64,000 bases of DNA from contig NMRB01000036.1 of assembly GCA_002633025.1 (NCBI GenBank), positions 795,685 through 859,684 of the forward strand. The letters are read 5' to 3'. The notes beneath the pieces were generated by a model, which was not told the origin of the DNA, ran no database searches, and saw only the letters and a list, made by a program, of their open reading frames with translations. This DNA is from Notospermus geniculatus (Eukaryota; Nemertea; Pilidiophora; Heteronemertea; Lineidae). Below, piece after piece: positions 45,801-57,400 of the stretch. The position numbers and the translations under genes are program-made. How positions within the stretch are numbered: the stretch's first letter is position 1; each line of letters opens with the position of its first letter.

Positions 45801-48800
45801 AGTTTTCTTATTTTGTTTCAACTTATCTATTGCTCCTCTTTCTATGTAGAGTCATCATTTTTCTCTTTGCAGTATTTTGATATGAAGATCTTGTTTCTCC
45901 TGACAGCTCTGTGTGCTGAAATCAGGTAAAAAGCATTTTCAAACAAATAAAAGTCACTGCTCTTGCTTGTCTGAACCACCAAGGGTAAATCACTGGGCCT
46001 GTGGTTGATCCTCTCAGTTGAGTGGAGCGTAGTCCAAAGTCAAAGTGACCGCAGGCTTTGATACATCAAGATGGCTCTTCTGACAGTTTCATTCACTTTG
46101 TCTCCCTGTCTGTTACAGACCAAACCTACGATTTGAGCTCCACGGCTTCACCTATCTCATTGAAGTCCTTGACCTTTGCCTGAGGGAGGATGACGCGCCG
46201 AAATCAACTCTCAGCGACAAAGATTCTGATTTATGCTGCGAGGTGCTGAAAGTACTCTTCAATCTGACGATATCACCTGATAAGAACAGCCTAAACGAAG
46301 AGGAGGAAGCGCATTTTATGCGGCTCGTCAGCGTGCTTCATGATCTGCTGTTAATTGACACTGCCACAAAAGACAAACAAGAAGAAGTTCAGAGGTATTT
46401 TCTCGATACTCTTAAAACCTCTAAACCATCATCATCATAACATGGTGTCATAACCCTGTTGGGCTTTTGCCAGAGGTATCAAGTCCAGTGCAGGCTACAG
46501 TCCACTGGCTTGGGTCTTTTACATGCCCTGGCATAGACACTCGGGAACAAGGCACCACAGCTTTTAGTCCCATCCGACGGACCCAAATATTTCCCAACTT
46601 GTATAGTGTGTATATGCCTTCGCCAGGAATCAAGCTCACACCCACCCATTGCAGAGTTAGGTAGTGAAGCGTGCTATATAAACCACTCGACCATCAGGAC
46701 AACGTCTGCGTAGAAAATGTTTTAATTTAAAAATCTCACATCAATTTTCAGTCATACTGTGAATCTCCTGACCAATATGCCACGTGATTGTTACGAAGAG
46801 TTGCTGACGCCATTGAACGAGGGCGCCGTGAGCGCTGTGGAAAACAAGGATGTGGAGTACGATGGGAAAAACATGGAAGCTGTTGTGGTTTTGTTGGAAT
46901 TTCTCAACTCAAGATTAGACACAGTAGGTCATCAGAGGGTCTAGGCCTGAGCACCGTCTCACCTCATAGTCATTTCGATTTCCAACCCTCACAATTTAGA
47001 TATTTTAAAGGTGTCCCTCTTCATTGATTTACAGCCACAGAAGAGTAAAAAAGAAAGCCTGACCCCCATTCTACACTGCCTCTGCGAAACATGCCGAGCA
47101 AACAGATGTATTAGGAAGTTCTGCCGAAGTAAGGTGCTGCCACCTTTACGGAGTGAAGTGAAACGACTTCCAGAAGAAGGGAACACGTTACGAAACAAGT
47201 GAGTGATTTCGCTAGTGTATGAAATCTTGCTAGCATGTAAACAGTGGCAGATTTACGTACAGTTCACCCGCACCGCTGTGGTTCCTGGCAAATGAAGTTG
47301 GCACCCATGGCCGCAAAATTGCAAGGTCAACACAAGGTAGCACTTTCGAAGACATTCTTTGATTGATTCGAGTTTTGAATGACAGCTTGTCATATCTTTT
47401 CCAGATTATGTAAACTGTTGACCAATCCTATACCAGAGGTGAAAGAGCTCGTCGCTGACTTCATATTTGTGATGTGCAAAGAAAATGGTAGGTTCTGCAA
47501 AATTTTGAGATATCACTCTTATTAAGCTGAGAAGTAGCACCTCTGTTGTTTCTTTGCGTGTATAGCCTACTGTTTAGCCATTGTAAAAGTTGATATCTCT
47601 GCTTGAGGTTAGTCGAAATATGGTCAGTTGAACTAATAGCTATCTTTATCTTTGTCCATTTCAGTCAGTCGTATGGTGAAATACACAGGCTATGGAAATG
47701 CTGCCGGACTGCTGGCTAGTCGAGGGTTAATGTGCGGCGGTAAAACAACAACAGCGCAGGATTATTCGAGCGATTCAGAAGACTCGGAGACGGAGGAATA
47801 CGGATGGTTACGAGATCAGTAAGTTTGAAAATCAAGTTCTGTTGCTTAGTTTAAAGGCCTTTATCCACTTGAGTGTTTATGGAGTGTTTTAAATTTTGGG
47901 AGGGGTCCCCTCTGAAGTTTACTTCAAAAGTGATGATGAATTTGCTGATAAAGAAGAAGTACTGCAGACTTTTAGACGATATCAAATTTAAATTCTTTGA
48001 CCAGTTATTTCGCCGGGTAAATGCCCCATAAAAAATGTATTTTGTAACAAAGATGATTGTATTGTGAAGCTTTTAGAGTATAGCTAGTGTCGGTAGTTAG
48101 CAGGGCTTCAGATGCGGGGACTGTTGGGGCGAAATCATGTAATAATGACTGTTTCAAGAAGTAAAGTTCTCCATGAGTATTTCTACTTCTTGGAGCAGCA
48201 CCTAAAAAGTACTCGTTGGGAGCAATTCATACTCTTTCACATTTGAAGCAAGGGAGTATGACATTTATCAACATCAAATATCTGAAGCCCTGTGTTAGTC
48301 TATTTCGTTTTCGACCTGTCTTATTGAACCATACAGTCTTAGTCTGTGTTGTATTGTGATCTAATCCTATCTGATTTTTAGATGTCCTGGTTCCAGGGTT
48401 AATCCTGTAACCGGACGCTGGGAGGAGGATAAGCCTAATCCGTTGGAGGGAATGTCAGAGGAGCAGAAGGAGTTCGAGGCTATGGAACTAGTCAATATGA
48501 TGGACAAACTCTGCAGGTAGGTGTTTTTGGCTCAATCACAGCGAGTTTACAAAAAAGCCTCCTCACTTGTCCAGATTGCGGTGCAATTTTGGATGCACCC
48601 GTTGTATGGAGGCACTGTCCATGGTGGAAAGTAACAAATGATTTCTGCTGGATGCTGCAGAAATATACAGGTGTGTGGAGGCCTCATCTCAGAAGAATTG
48701 AGCCGATTTCTACAAGTAATAATGCCGCATTTGGCACTCGGACCTCGATATGATTAAAGTATAAGCATTGCTCCTTTTTAGGGAGGGCATCATCCAGCCG

Positions 48801-48920
48801 AGTACGATTGGTCCAGACGGCAAACCTCACCCAATCGAACATGTCCTCGAGTTGATGGAGAATAGGGCAACATCACCGCCACAACCAGGCGGCGATGATG
48901 AAGAATTAGATTCAGAATAA
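36888..48920 (+). CDS. RIC8: RIC8 / synembryn, G-alpha chaperone and exchange factor
   Basis: Ric-8 proteins fold nascent G-protein alpha subunits and act as GEFs on GDP-bound alpha in the cytoplasm. Exons: 36888-36968, 41925-41972, 42898-43117, 43365-43434, 43562-43637, 45873-45925, 46119-46394, 46752-46923, 47035-47198, 47405-47487, 47665-47818, 48382-48516, 48782-48920, giving 556 residues, close to the usual length. It starts [12 protein letters not shown]. Typical motifs are [82 protein letters not shown], then acidic [14 protein letters not shown], then [20 protein letters not shown] and [11 protein letters not shown]. The armadillo-like helical repeat fold is expected. I cannot separate A from B type; the acidic serine segment resembles RIC8A. 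Phases are consistent and the gene looks intact. Confidence 0.93.
37236..37441. mobile_element. Foldback element, 206 bp
   Basis: The arms CTGTTCATTTTCGTCAAGGA... and its imperfect complement ending GACGAAAATGAACAG pair along nearly the whole element, around a short loop near 37321-37340. Confidence 0.8.
37576..37692. mobile_element. Foldback element, 117 bp
   Basis: GCCAGGGCCCATGTTCCCGA on the left and its near complement ending TGGGTCCTGGC on the right; arms of about 47 bp. Confidence 0.85.
37832..39394. repeat. Identical 332-bp flanks around an 899-N gap
   Basis: 37832-38163 and 39063-39394 read the same as far as I can compare them, and the Ns run 38164-39062. The gap is probably a contig-overlap artefact, and no sequence need be missing. 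Confidence 0.9.
40362..40541. repeat. Imperfect inverted repeat in RIC8 intron
   Basis: TTTCTGCCAGAAGAAATATTT pairs with AAATATTTCTGGCAGAAA. Inner GGGTATGCA and TGCATACCC also pair. Confidence 0.6.
43638..45872. other. RIC8 intron of 2.2 kb
   Basis: No exon is recognised. It holds a diverged relative of the 22.7 kb tandem repeat (44840-44935) and a GC-rich patch (44990-45120). Confidence 0.5.
48101..48292. mobile_element. Short-TIR foldback element in RIC8 intron
   Basis: CAGGGCTTCAGA at 48101 and TCTGAAGCCCTG ending at 48292 are perfect 12-bp terminal inverted repeats. Inside, a TCATACTC/GAGTATGA pair also occurs. Confidence 0.65.
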
Positions 48921-49003
48921 ATCTGGTCATATCGTCTGCTGTGGGGGTCTGGATATATTAGTGCAATCTGGGAACCAGCTGAGGAAATGACTTTTGCGAT
49001 GTG

Positions 49004-49150
49004 CCGATTTCAGTGTTCACACCTCGCGAACCAGTCGTCGATTTCAGTGTTCACATCTCGTGAACAAGTCGATTTCAGTGTTCACACCTCGTGAACCAGT
49101 GTTGATTTCAGAGTTGACACAGGAGAACCTGTGACTGTCAATTTCAGTGT
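49004..49150. repeat. Degenerate 31-34 bp tandem repeat in RIC8 3' UTR
   Basis: CGATTTCAGTGTTCACACCT recurs at about 49005, 49039, 49070 and, diverged, 49102, each followed by CGTGAACCAGT-like sequence. Confidence 0.8.
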
Positions 49151-49423
49151 AATTCGGCAGCGTCAGTGCTGATTTTTGCCAAGTGGACCAAAATGTTTGT
49201 GACAAACGTTTGAGGAGTATCCCACAGATCGCAGAAATAATCAACAATTTTTCAGATTCAGAACTATCAATCAAATATTTCACAACACGCTATCAGCAGA
49301 CCGCCTTTTTGGATTAATCACAAATTGGCACCAATCACCAGTACTTAGTCACAAATATTGCCCATGGTGGACCAGTGTGAGTGTTGATGATGACTTGGGG
49401 TGTTATGTAATGACTAGAATGAA

Positions 49424-49429
49424 AATAAA
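49424..49429 (+). terminator. Candidate poly(A) signal of RIC8
   Basis: AATAAA lies about 500 bp past the stop codon. Later AATAAA copies near 50330 and 52540 could serve longer transcripts. Confidence 0.4.
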
Positions 49430-49682
49430 TGTACATAAATTAGGACCCCTGGGAGTGATGGAGGTGCGCCGTTGTTATCTTACGTGTGAATGGATTGTTA
49501 AAAGTTTGTGATCTGTTTTCATTGGAATTTTTGGATGCTACTGGACGAGATTTATTTGCGATGTTGTAAATTATGTGCTTTGCATACAGAGCGCCAAATG
49601 TATTTTTGCACTGGGCCATGTGCTTTGGACTTCTTGCCATGTACAATATGGTACGCCACTAAGTCCAACATATCATACATAT

Positions 49683-50447
49683 TTTGTGTGTTAGTGTAGT
49701 GGGGAATCTGTGTAAAGATAAGCAAGGCTATGCCCTGTTAAAATTGGTTTTCGGGTTCTGGATTCGGTGAGGTCAAGACCTGTCATTTCAAATATCTTGT
49801 TGACGTTTATGTATATTCACATCTAGTCATGACAGATGAGTTTGACCTGTTTCGGTACCCAAAATTCTAACACGGTGCTCTAGCTTCCAATATCAATGGA
49901 TGGGCTCTAAAATACACATAGAAATAAACTGCCATGCCACTTACAATCTCACAGTTTTTTATAATTCATTAGAGTACACTTGGAAGTAAATTGGCTTGCC
50001 AGAAGATACAATCCAAGTTTTGTATGATGCACTACAGTGCACTNTTTGTGTGTTAGTGTGGTGTAGTGGGGAATCTGTGTAAAGATAAGCGAGGCTACGC
50101 CCTGTTAAAATTGGTTTTCAGGTTCTGGATTCGGTGAGGTCAAGATCGTCATTTCAAATGTCTTGTTCACGTATATATGTTTATTCACATCTAGTCACGA
50201 CAGATGAGTTTGACCTGTTTCGGTACCCAAAATTCCAACACGGTGCTTTAGCTTCCAATATCAATGGATGGGCACTGTATACACTTGTTAATGGCCAAAT
50301 GCACTTCAGTACTCTAAAATATACATAGAAATAAACTGCCATGCCACTTACAATCCCACAGTTTTGTATAATTCATTAGAGTACACTTGGAAGTAAATTG
50401 GCTTGCCAGATACAATCCAAGTTTTGTATGATGCACTACAGTGCACT
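49683..50447. repeat. False haplotype duplication around an N
   Basis: 49683-50043 repeats as 50045-50447 with SNPs, a roughly 40-bp indel near 50275-50316 and a 3-bp indel, with a single N at 50044 between. Confidence 0.88.
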
Positions 50448-50710
50448 TGGAAACGAACCTACAGTCTCAAGTTTTGTATGATGCACTACAGTGCACTTGG
50501 AAATGAATCGACAGTCTCAAGTTTTGTATGATGCACTACAGTGCACTTGGAAATGAACCTACAATCTCAAGTTTTGTATGATGCACTACAGTGCACTTGG
50601 AAACGAACCTACAGTCTCAAGTTTTGTATGATGCACTACAGTGCACTTGGAAATGAACCTACAGTCTCAAGTTTTGTATGATGCACTACAGTGCTAGTAG
50701 AGATGAACTG
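50351..50710. repeat. 50-bp minisatellite
   Basis: Units begin at 50411, 50461, 50511, 50561, 50611 and 50661, with a diverged unit at 50351. Each contains GTTTTGTATGATGCACTACA then GTGCACTTGG. TGCACT-AC-AGTGCA inside each unit is a perfect short palindrome. Confidence 0.92.
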
Positions 50711-53700
50711 CCTTGCGACCTACAATCCCAAGTTGATGCACTTAGATTATAGAGATGAACTTTCCCACCTCCCTCTTTCTCATAGCTTTGTATATTTCAA
50801 GTTCTTTGTCACTTATGATGCTTTAAGGCCAGTTCTACTTGTAGGCCTACCATCCAATAGTAAAAGGCATGATCAGCACTCAGGATCAGGGGAGTGTGGA
50901 CAACTCATGGATCATCAGCCTTATACTACTGACTCTTGGTAGTACATGACTGAGCTGTTCTTTCGATGGACCATGCTCCCACTGACCACAAGCAGAGCCA
51001 CTGGCTTTTACCATTGGAGGGCAGGTTTTCAGAAGGGGGGAGGGAGACTCAACTGGAGGACAACACTCTCTCTATCCATAGTGGTAAAAGCAAAAGATTT
51101 TTTTACAAATCTGCCAAAGTTGGGGTTGGGGAGGGGCCAGTGCCCTATTTTTGATGGCCATGTTCTCTGTTCAGTGTCGTGATAAATGGGCAGCTGTTGG
51201 AGACACTGCCTGGTGGCAGAAAAAAGAAACATTGTAAATATTATAAAACAGAGTGTGACATATTTTGTGTGTAAGCAGACAGTTTCCAAACTAAATCATG
51301 TAAAGTTGCTTCTCTGGTCTTTCCTCTTAATATAAAACACTGCATTTACATTATTTTTACTGTATTATAATGATAACTATGTGATGTACATATTAAAAGA
51401 TAAATGCATTTTATGTTGAATGTAGACCAAGTGTTAGAATCTTGAACAACTAAATACACTACCCTCTGGGACAATTTTCACGTGTGTTGGGTTTTCCTCA
51501 GCCCCGATAATATACAACCAGTTCAACATGGTTTTCATTAAATTCCACTATACATGTATTTCCATCACCACAGGCATGCTTCCATTCTCTCAATGAAGAC
51601 AGCTGAGACAAGTTTTTAACAAAGTCGCAGATGGCGTTACAGGCCTATGGCAGCCATTTTGAAAAATTTACATGTATTGCATGTGTAAACTTCACTGACA
51701 CTGAATATCGTGGCCAACTCAATGAAATTTGAGAGGAGAGTCCATTTATGTCAGTTTTTCACGAAAACTGGAGATAGCAGAAAGATTGCGACGTAAGTGT
51801 GATCGACTTTGATGAAAACTCTGTGGGTATTTGCCAAGTACCCGACTGATTTTGACAGAGCTGGAGGTAAGAAACCTGACGCACTTACAAATTGGAACAG
51901 AGGATAATTTTATAAGTGTATAAACTCCTGTTGTAGTTACGGCAATGCGTACCTTATGATTTTTCGCGCTTACTGGAAAATGACTGTGAACTTCGCTTGC
52001 GTATCACAAAAAGTGTAAAAAAACAGCAGTCTAAATGCTTTACTATGTGGTACTGGTAAACTGGGAAAATATTTGCTGTGGCTCTGTTTTGAATCTAACT
52101 TTCCTTCCAAAAAAATATTTCTCTTCTTTTTTTTTACCAGATACAACCGAAAAACATGCCAGCAAATATTTTCCTGGTTAATTTGTTTCATTGGTGGAAG
52201 TTTGAAAAGGACTACACCGCCTTTCAATGGTAAAAGCCTAGAAGGCAGTACTGTATCTCAATTGTAATCAGTGGGAGCATGGTCATTGTTGTAACAGCAA
52301 AGCACTACATTGTAATGTACCTGATAATACAAGATGGAACTGTTACTTCAATCAACCTTATCCCCACTGATCAGAGATGCTTTTTACATTGGAAGGTAGT
52401 ACATTATTTGGGCTTGGGGATTAAGTAGGCTTATAGGGGCCTACATTTAATGTGAATTCATCATTTTTCTGTCCTCTGTTTTGTAGATTTTAACATACAT
52501 TGAACAGTTCACAATGTTTTGTTTATATTAAAGTTAGAAAATAAAACTTATTATATGTTGTGTAAGATGTACGCTAGATTACTATTTATTGAAGTCTTCT
52601 GCTCCTTAATTAGATTATGTAACAAATGAATAAAGAGGGATGATTCATTTCAAACAGTTTGCCAATTTTTTTGTCTGCTGCAGCCTCAACAAGCTGTTGT
52701 CTTTGCCCAACTTTCCTGCCGAATTGTTAATTTTGTCTAAGTCAAAAAGTCAAAATTGGGGAAAAAAATTATCATTCGTTTCCCATTCTGTCCGCCAGAC
52801 TTTCATCCGGGACTTGAGAGTCCATAAAATTGATCTGATGTCAAACTTCTATACCCAGGTTCTCCACCAGTGTGTGCCTCCAATAAGCCTAACGCCCCAA
52901 CGCCTGCTTTTGGCTTCATTTTCGGTACCCCCAACGAGCCCTGGTTACACAACGGCCAATGACGTCCAGCTCAGTCTTTTTTCCTGGAACCAGATTTTTT
53001 ACCATGGCCAGGGGTGAAAGGGTTAGGAGGGCGGTGTTAGGTCATGAACGAAAGGATATGATGGACATGATCACTTCCGCCTCTAATTGGATGAGATAAG
53101 ACCTGGCTTCCTATTATCTCAATAATAAACTATTAATTAGGACAAATCATACATGTAGCTCATCAACCTTTTGAAACTTTGAATGGAATTTGCAGTTACT
53201 TCGAGAATTTACGGGTCATGAAATGTTTCTGGATGGCTGGGATAATGGTGAAGTACTTTGATACTGTGTAAAACAGTGAAAAAGTGCTACAAAAGAGACG
53301 GTAGATGTAAGTGGTATCTTCCTCCAGCGTGCGATCTTCATTGTCATCATCCGGTTCGATGGGCGGGTCTAAATTGAAACAGATTCGTCTCGATCATGTC
53401 GAAAGGACAACAGGAAGAAGCTCTCTGATATTTGAACTCACAACAGGGTGTCTGCACCGGCTACGTGCGCTCAATTCAAATCATAAAAAAGTTCACATTT
53501 CAAGTTTTACTCGAAGTTCGCATGTTGAGATCCTTTCATCATTGATAAATTAGGGGTGTTTTAATCAAAGTGTAGCAGCTAAGAGTTACGTGGTCTTTAT
53601 AGGCCTTTTTACACAATGCGGGGGGGGAGGAGATCGAGCGTGATTTTTCTCTAATCCTATCAGCCTCCTCAAAACTTAGTCTTCAGGGCCTACTTCCTTT

Positions 53701-53750
53701 CAATAAAATCGGCTTTGGTATTTTTATACCGCAAGAATACTCTGTCGTAC

Positions 53751-53781
53751 CTTGGAGGAATGTCAGTATAATTCCTCCAAG
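53751..53781. mobile_element. Palindromic mini-element, copy 4 (7-bp TSD GTCGTAC)
   Basis: A 31-bp copy, CTTGGAGGAATG...TATAATTCCTCCAAG, whose left inner arm is shortened. It is flanked by GTCGTAC at 53744-53750 and 53782-53788. Intergenic, upstream of the sushi/MAM gene. Confidence 0.9.
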
Positions 53782-54467
53782 GTCGTACGAAGACTCTTCG
53801 AAAACAAAGAATTGCGCAATTACTTTCAAGCAGCTACTGCCATAATCCTCGAACACTTCCGTGTGAATCCCAGCGGGGGTGTTCGCAGCCCGTGGCTCAC
53901 TGGCAGACGATACGACAGACGCCTTGCTGCAACAACTTCCTTGTCCGGATTGAAATCCGCATAAGCGCTCAGTAGCCTACCTCATACATGTAATGTTGAT
54001 AAGCTTCTTCAAGAAAGGGAATGGATCTATTGTTGCCAACTTAGACAGATTCTGATAGCCTCCCATCACCGCTCACAAAAAAAATTCCCGGCAAATTCCC
54101 GCCTATTGGCGTCAACTGACAAAAATTTCCTTCTTTGGGCAAGCTCCTCAGCCTTTTATTTCGGCCCTGCGGTTTTAAGGCCCGGGTTTTAATGGCAGAT
54201 TGATGAAAGACAAACAAACATCGCGTCGGTGATTAAAATGTATGTTATCAACACTAATCTCCAACAGAAGCAGGAAAAGTCACGTGACATATTTCTTGGA
54301 ACAACATCTCACAGTCCAGATGAGGAGCGTATGCGAGGCAGGCGATATAAGTGTGCCAGCTATTTCTTGACCTCAATGATTGAGCAACACTCGAGTCCCC
54401 ATTTTCATCCTCCAATCAGATTCTTAGCAACGATTCCCAACATTTAGGCTACTTTCGTTGCTCATCA

Positions 54468-57400
54468 ATGAACGTTATCACTTTTTGTCGTCGTCTGCTG
54501 AAGCAAGGAATGATGGAGCTGAGTCTGCGTCTTTTCGTGTTCGTCTTCGCGTGGTTCGTCTGTTTACAGTTTGAGGAAGCTCAAGGACAGGGTAAGTGGA
54601 AAGCAAACACAGCAAGCCTGGACACGTTCAGGCAGTTTGATAGGCAAGAACGTCCTTCCAAAAATCATTTCGCCACACACAATTCCTCTTGACCGTCGGT
54701 GTCACAGCCTTCACTGGAATCAGAATGTCCTGTCATTTTATCTGTCGTTTTTGGACTGGATGTGCCCAGGGTGGCTTTAGATCAACTGATTTGTTTTCCT
54801 TGTGCTATCATTTTTGGATTGTATTTGTATACATGTATATCATTTGAAGGATTATCATCCACTTTTGATGTTGGTCATTTGGTGAGGCGAGACTTACACG
54901 AATTGAAACTGTGTTGAAAAGGCAAGGAAAACTGACATCTGACGCCTAATTGACACGTCATTCGGATTTCGCTGATCAGGGAACCTTTTAGTTCTGGGTT
55001 AGGCCCAAAACCCGGGATACCAGGGGCTAGGCCTGTTGCTTGAACAGAAATCAATGAATGTAGCCATTCATTCCTTAGATTAATTAGTTGCTCCAAAGAT
55101 AACTGTCTTAAGAACCCTGCAGTTGATTCCAATAGGATTAACGCGCTTCACAGTAAGTGGTCCATACTGGTTACTTATCGTTGTCCAGTCGCTTCACTAC
55201 ACAGATGCTGCAACTGGATATTGTGCCACGGGATCGCATGCCCTTTGGCCCTTCTTTGGCTTTGTTTCTTTCATCATACATGTCATATAAATGGGTATTT
55301 ACATTTTTCTGATTTGGGCCGCCAAAAGCAACCGCCGACGTTTACATTTCCCAACCATCAAAGTCAGAAGAAGAGACTAGGCCTGTTCTTGGAGCAAAAC
55401 GCTCTAACGGTTAATCAGCATTTTACTTCGAAATGACTGCGTATTTTAGCCGTTCATTTCGTGGTCAGAAGTGACCTCCGAAAGAATAAAACTTTTGTGG
55501 CAAGACCCAAAAGTTTCCCTCAAAAGTCATTGCGTAGTTAAAAATCGTCTTACTTACTAATTGGGTTACGTACGTCCTAGACCTGGTAGGCGACAAGAGT
55601 CAAGTATATGCTTGAAAACCACATCTATAGGCGTATGCTCAAAATTATAGAAACAATGAGATTTATTATATCCGTCCATCCGCCGTAAATAGGCCTGTGG
55701 GCGTCGAACAACACTCATCAGGGCGAAGTGCAGTCTTTGGTCATCTTTTCATGACATCATGACCCAAAGTTCGGCACCAACAGAAATCGAAATTTCAGAA
55801 GACACCCCTCATACAAGTGTCCAAAGTGGATATCTGAATACATAGTTCAAATCTGGCTACTCAGTCTGGACACTTGCACTGAGGGGTGAAAAGCCTACTG
55901 TTTTAAGATACACTGATTTTTAAACTGTGTCACTCATTTTGAAAAATTCATTATAATTGCTAAGGTTCATCCACAAAAAAACTGACTTGAAAAAAGCATC
56001 GCACCAATGCACACGACCCGAAGACCGTCCTTCATACGCCGTCCGTAGACGTGTTTCACAACGTAGCCTGGATCCCGCTTTCCTGTTGTTTTCTCGCCAA
56101 ATAATCGTTCACTGTAGCAAAATATTGTACTACGATCCACAGGTCTTCATTCTAAACGTCCCTCTCTAATTACCGTTGTTTCAATATCCCGCTCCTTGCC
56201 TAGCCACCTACATCAACAAAGTCACACGTCCGGTCTGACGGTCGCGCTCCGGGTTGCGATCAGAACCAAAACATGACCGCAAATGTGCTAACCAGTGATA
56301 TGGATCTATGGAATTATTAGAGATGTTTTAGTTCTTTATATTGTTTTTGTTGTAAACGATGTTTTCAGTTCCTTGAACCGTGGCCTGTTTTCTCGGGAAG
56401 CGAGATACTTGGGCTGCAAATCAGCGGCGTAGAATGCTCAAGGAGAATCGGACCCACTTGTCCCGAGTCCTGAGTAATCTGTACATCGACTTCAATTCTT
56501 TTTTGTTGAACTTGGACCAAGTGTACTAGAAACGGCATGAAAATGTGTCAATATCTAAAAAAAAGTGCTTCCATGAAGGTTGCCTGTGTATATATTTTAA
56601 CCCAAATTATAGGCCCTAATTAGACCATGGTCTAATTTGCCAACGTTATTTGCCCTGCGGCTGCAGAGGGGGAGTGAGTTAGGACTCCTGTACATGTACA
56701 ACAGACAAGGATGGTCGCAGGGTGTGGCAGTGCATACTGCACTTATGACTTTTGGGTCTTATCAAAATTCATAAGCCAGCCGATATGGTATTCAATTGCA
56801 TTTTATTGAGTGGCTCGCATTTTCCTGTTTTCCCCCAAACAGCCATTAGAAGCGGCTGCACAAGGCCCAAGCTGAGGTTCGGACGAGCCAAGGTGCGGTC
56901 ACGCGGAGCTGTCGTCTACTACCGATGCCGGAAGAACTACCTGCTCATCGGTACCAGATTCGCCACGTGTTTAAACGGGAAATGGACACGCCCAACGCCA
57001 ATATGTGCTGGTAAGTCTCAGGGAAGAATCAAGTCGTTGCCGTATTGTTCCAGATTCCTCCGCCAGGGGGCTGAACCAATACGAACCGTTGCCATCGTTG
57101 GAATAAGATATTTTTATGATTGGCTGATGTGCATTGCTCTCCCGGTGAAGGAATATTTGGCATCCCTGATTGGCTATCGTTGGAATAAGATCTTTCACGA
57201 TTGGCTGATCTGCATTGCTATCCCGGTGCCTTGACATCTCTGATTGAACAATGAAGCAGTCTTACCATACCATCATGCGTCACCTGATGTACGTCATTAC
57301 AATTCGTCATTGTCGCCCACATCTCCCTAAGAATCAAACTCTGATCTCCGAAAAATTATCGCACGAATCATGACGCCAAGCGGGTACATTTTCTTTGCAG

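Larger units (their letters stand above)
49430..54467. other. Intergenic region between RIC8 and the sushi/MAM gene
   Basis: It holds the haplotype duplication at 49683-50447, the 50-bp minisatellite, and mini-element copy 4. An imperfect inverted repeat built on GGAAAATATTTGCT / AGCAAATATTTTCC lies at about 52065-52175. I recognise no gene. Confidence 0.5.

Noticed and set aside
50351-50710. CRISPR-like regular repeats
   Set aside because: The units are contiguous 50-bp tandem copies without unique spacers, in an animal genome; this is a minisatellite.
52640-53017. 125-codon open frame
   Set aside because: No start context, no domain, and a low-complexity intergenic setting.
53752-53964. 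70-codon open frame beginning inside mini-element copy 4
   Set aside because: It starts within a mobile element, has no homology I recognise and no splice partners.
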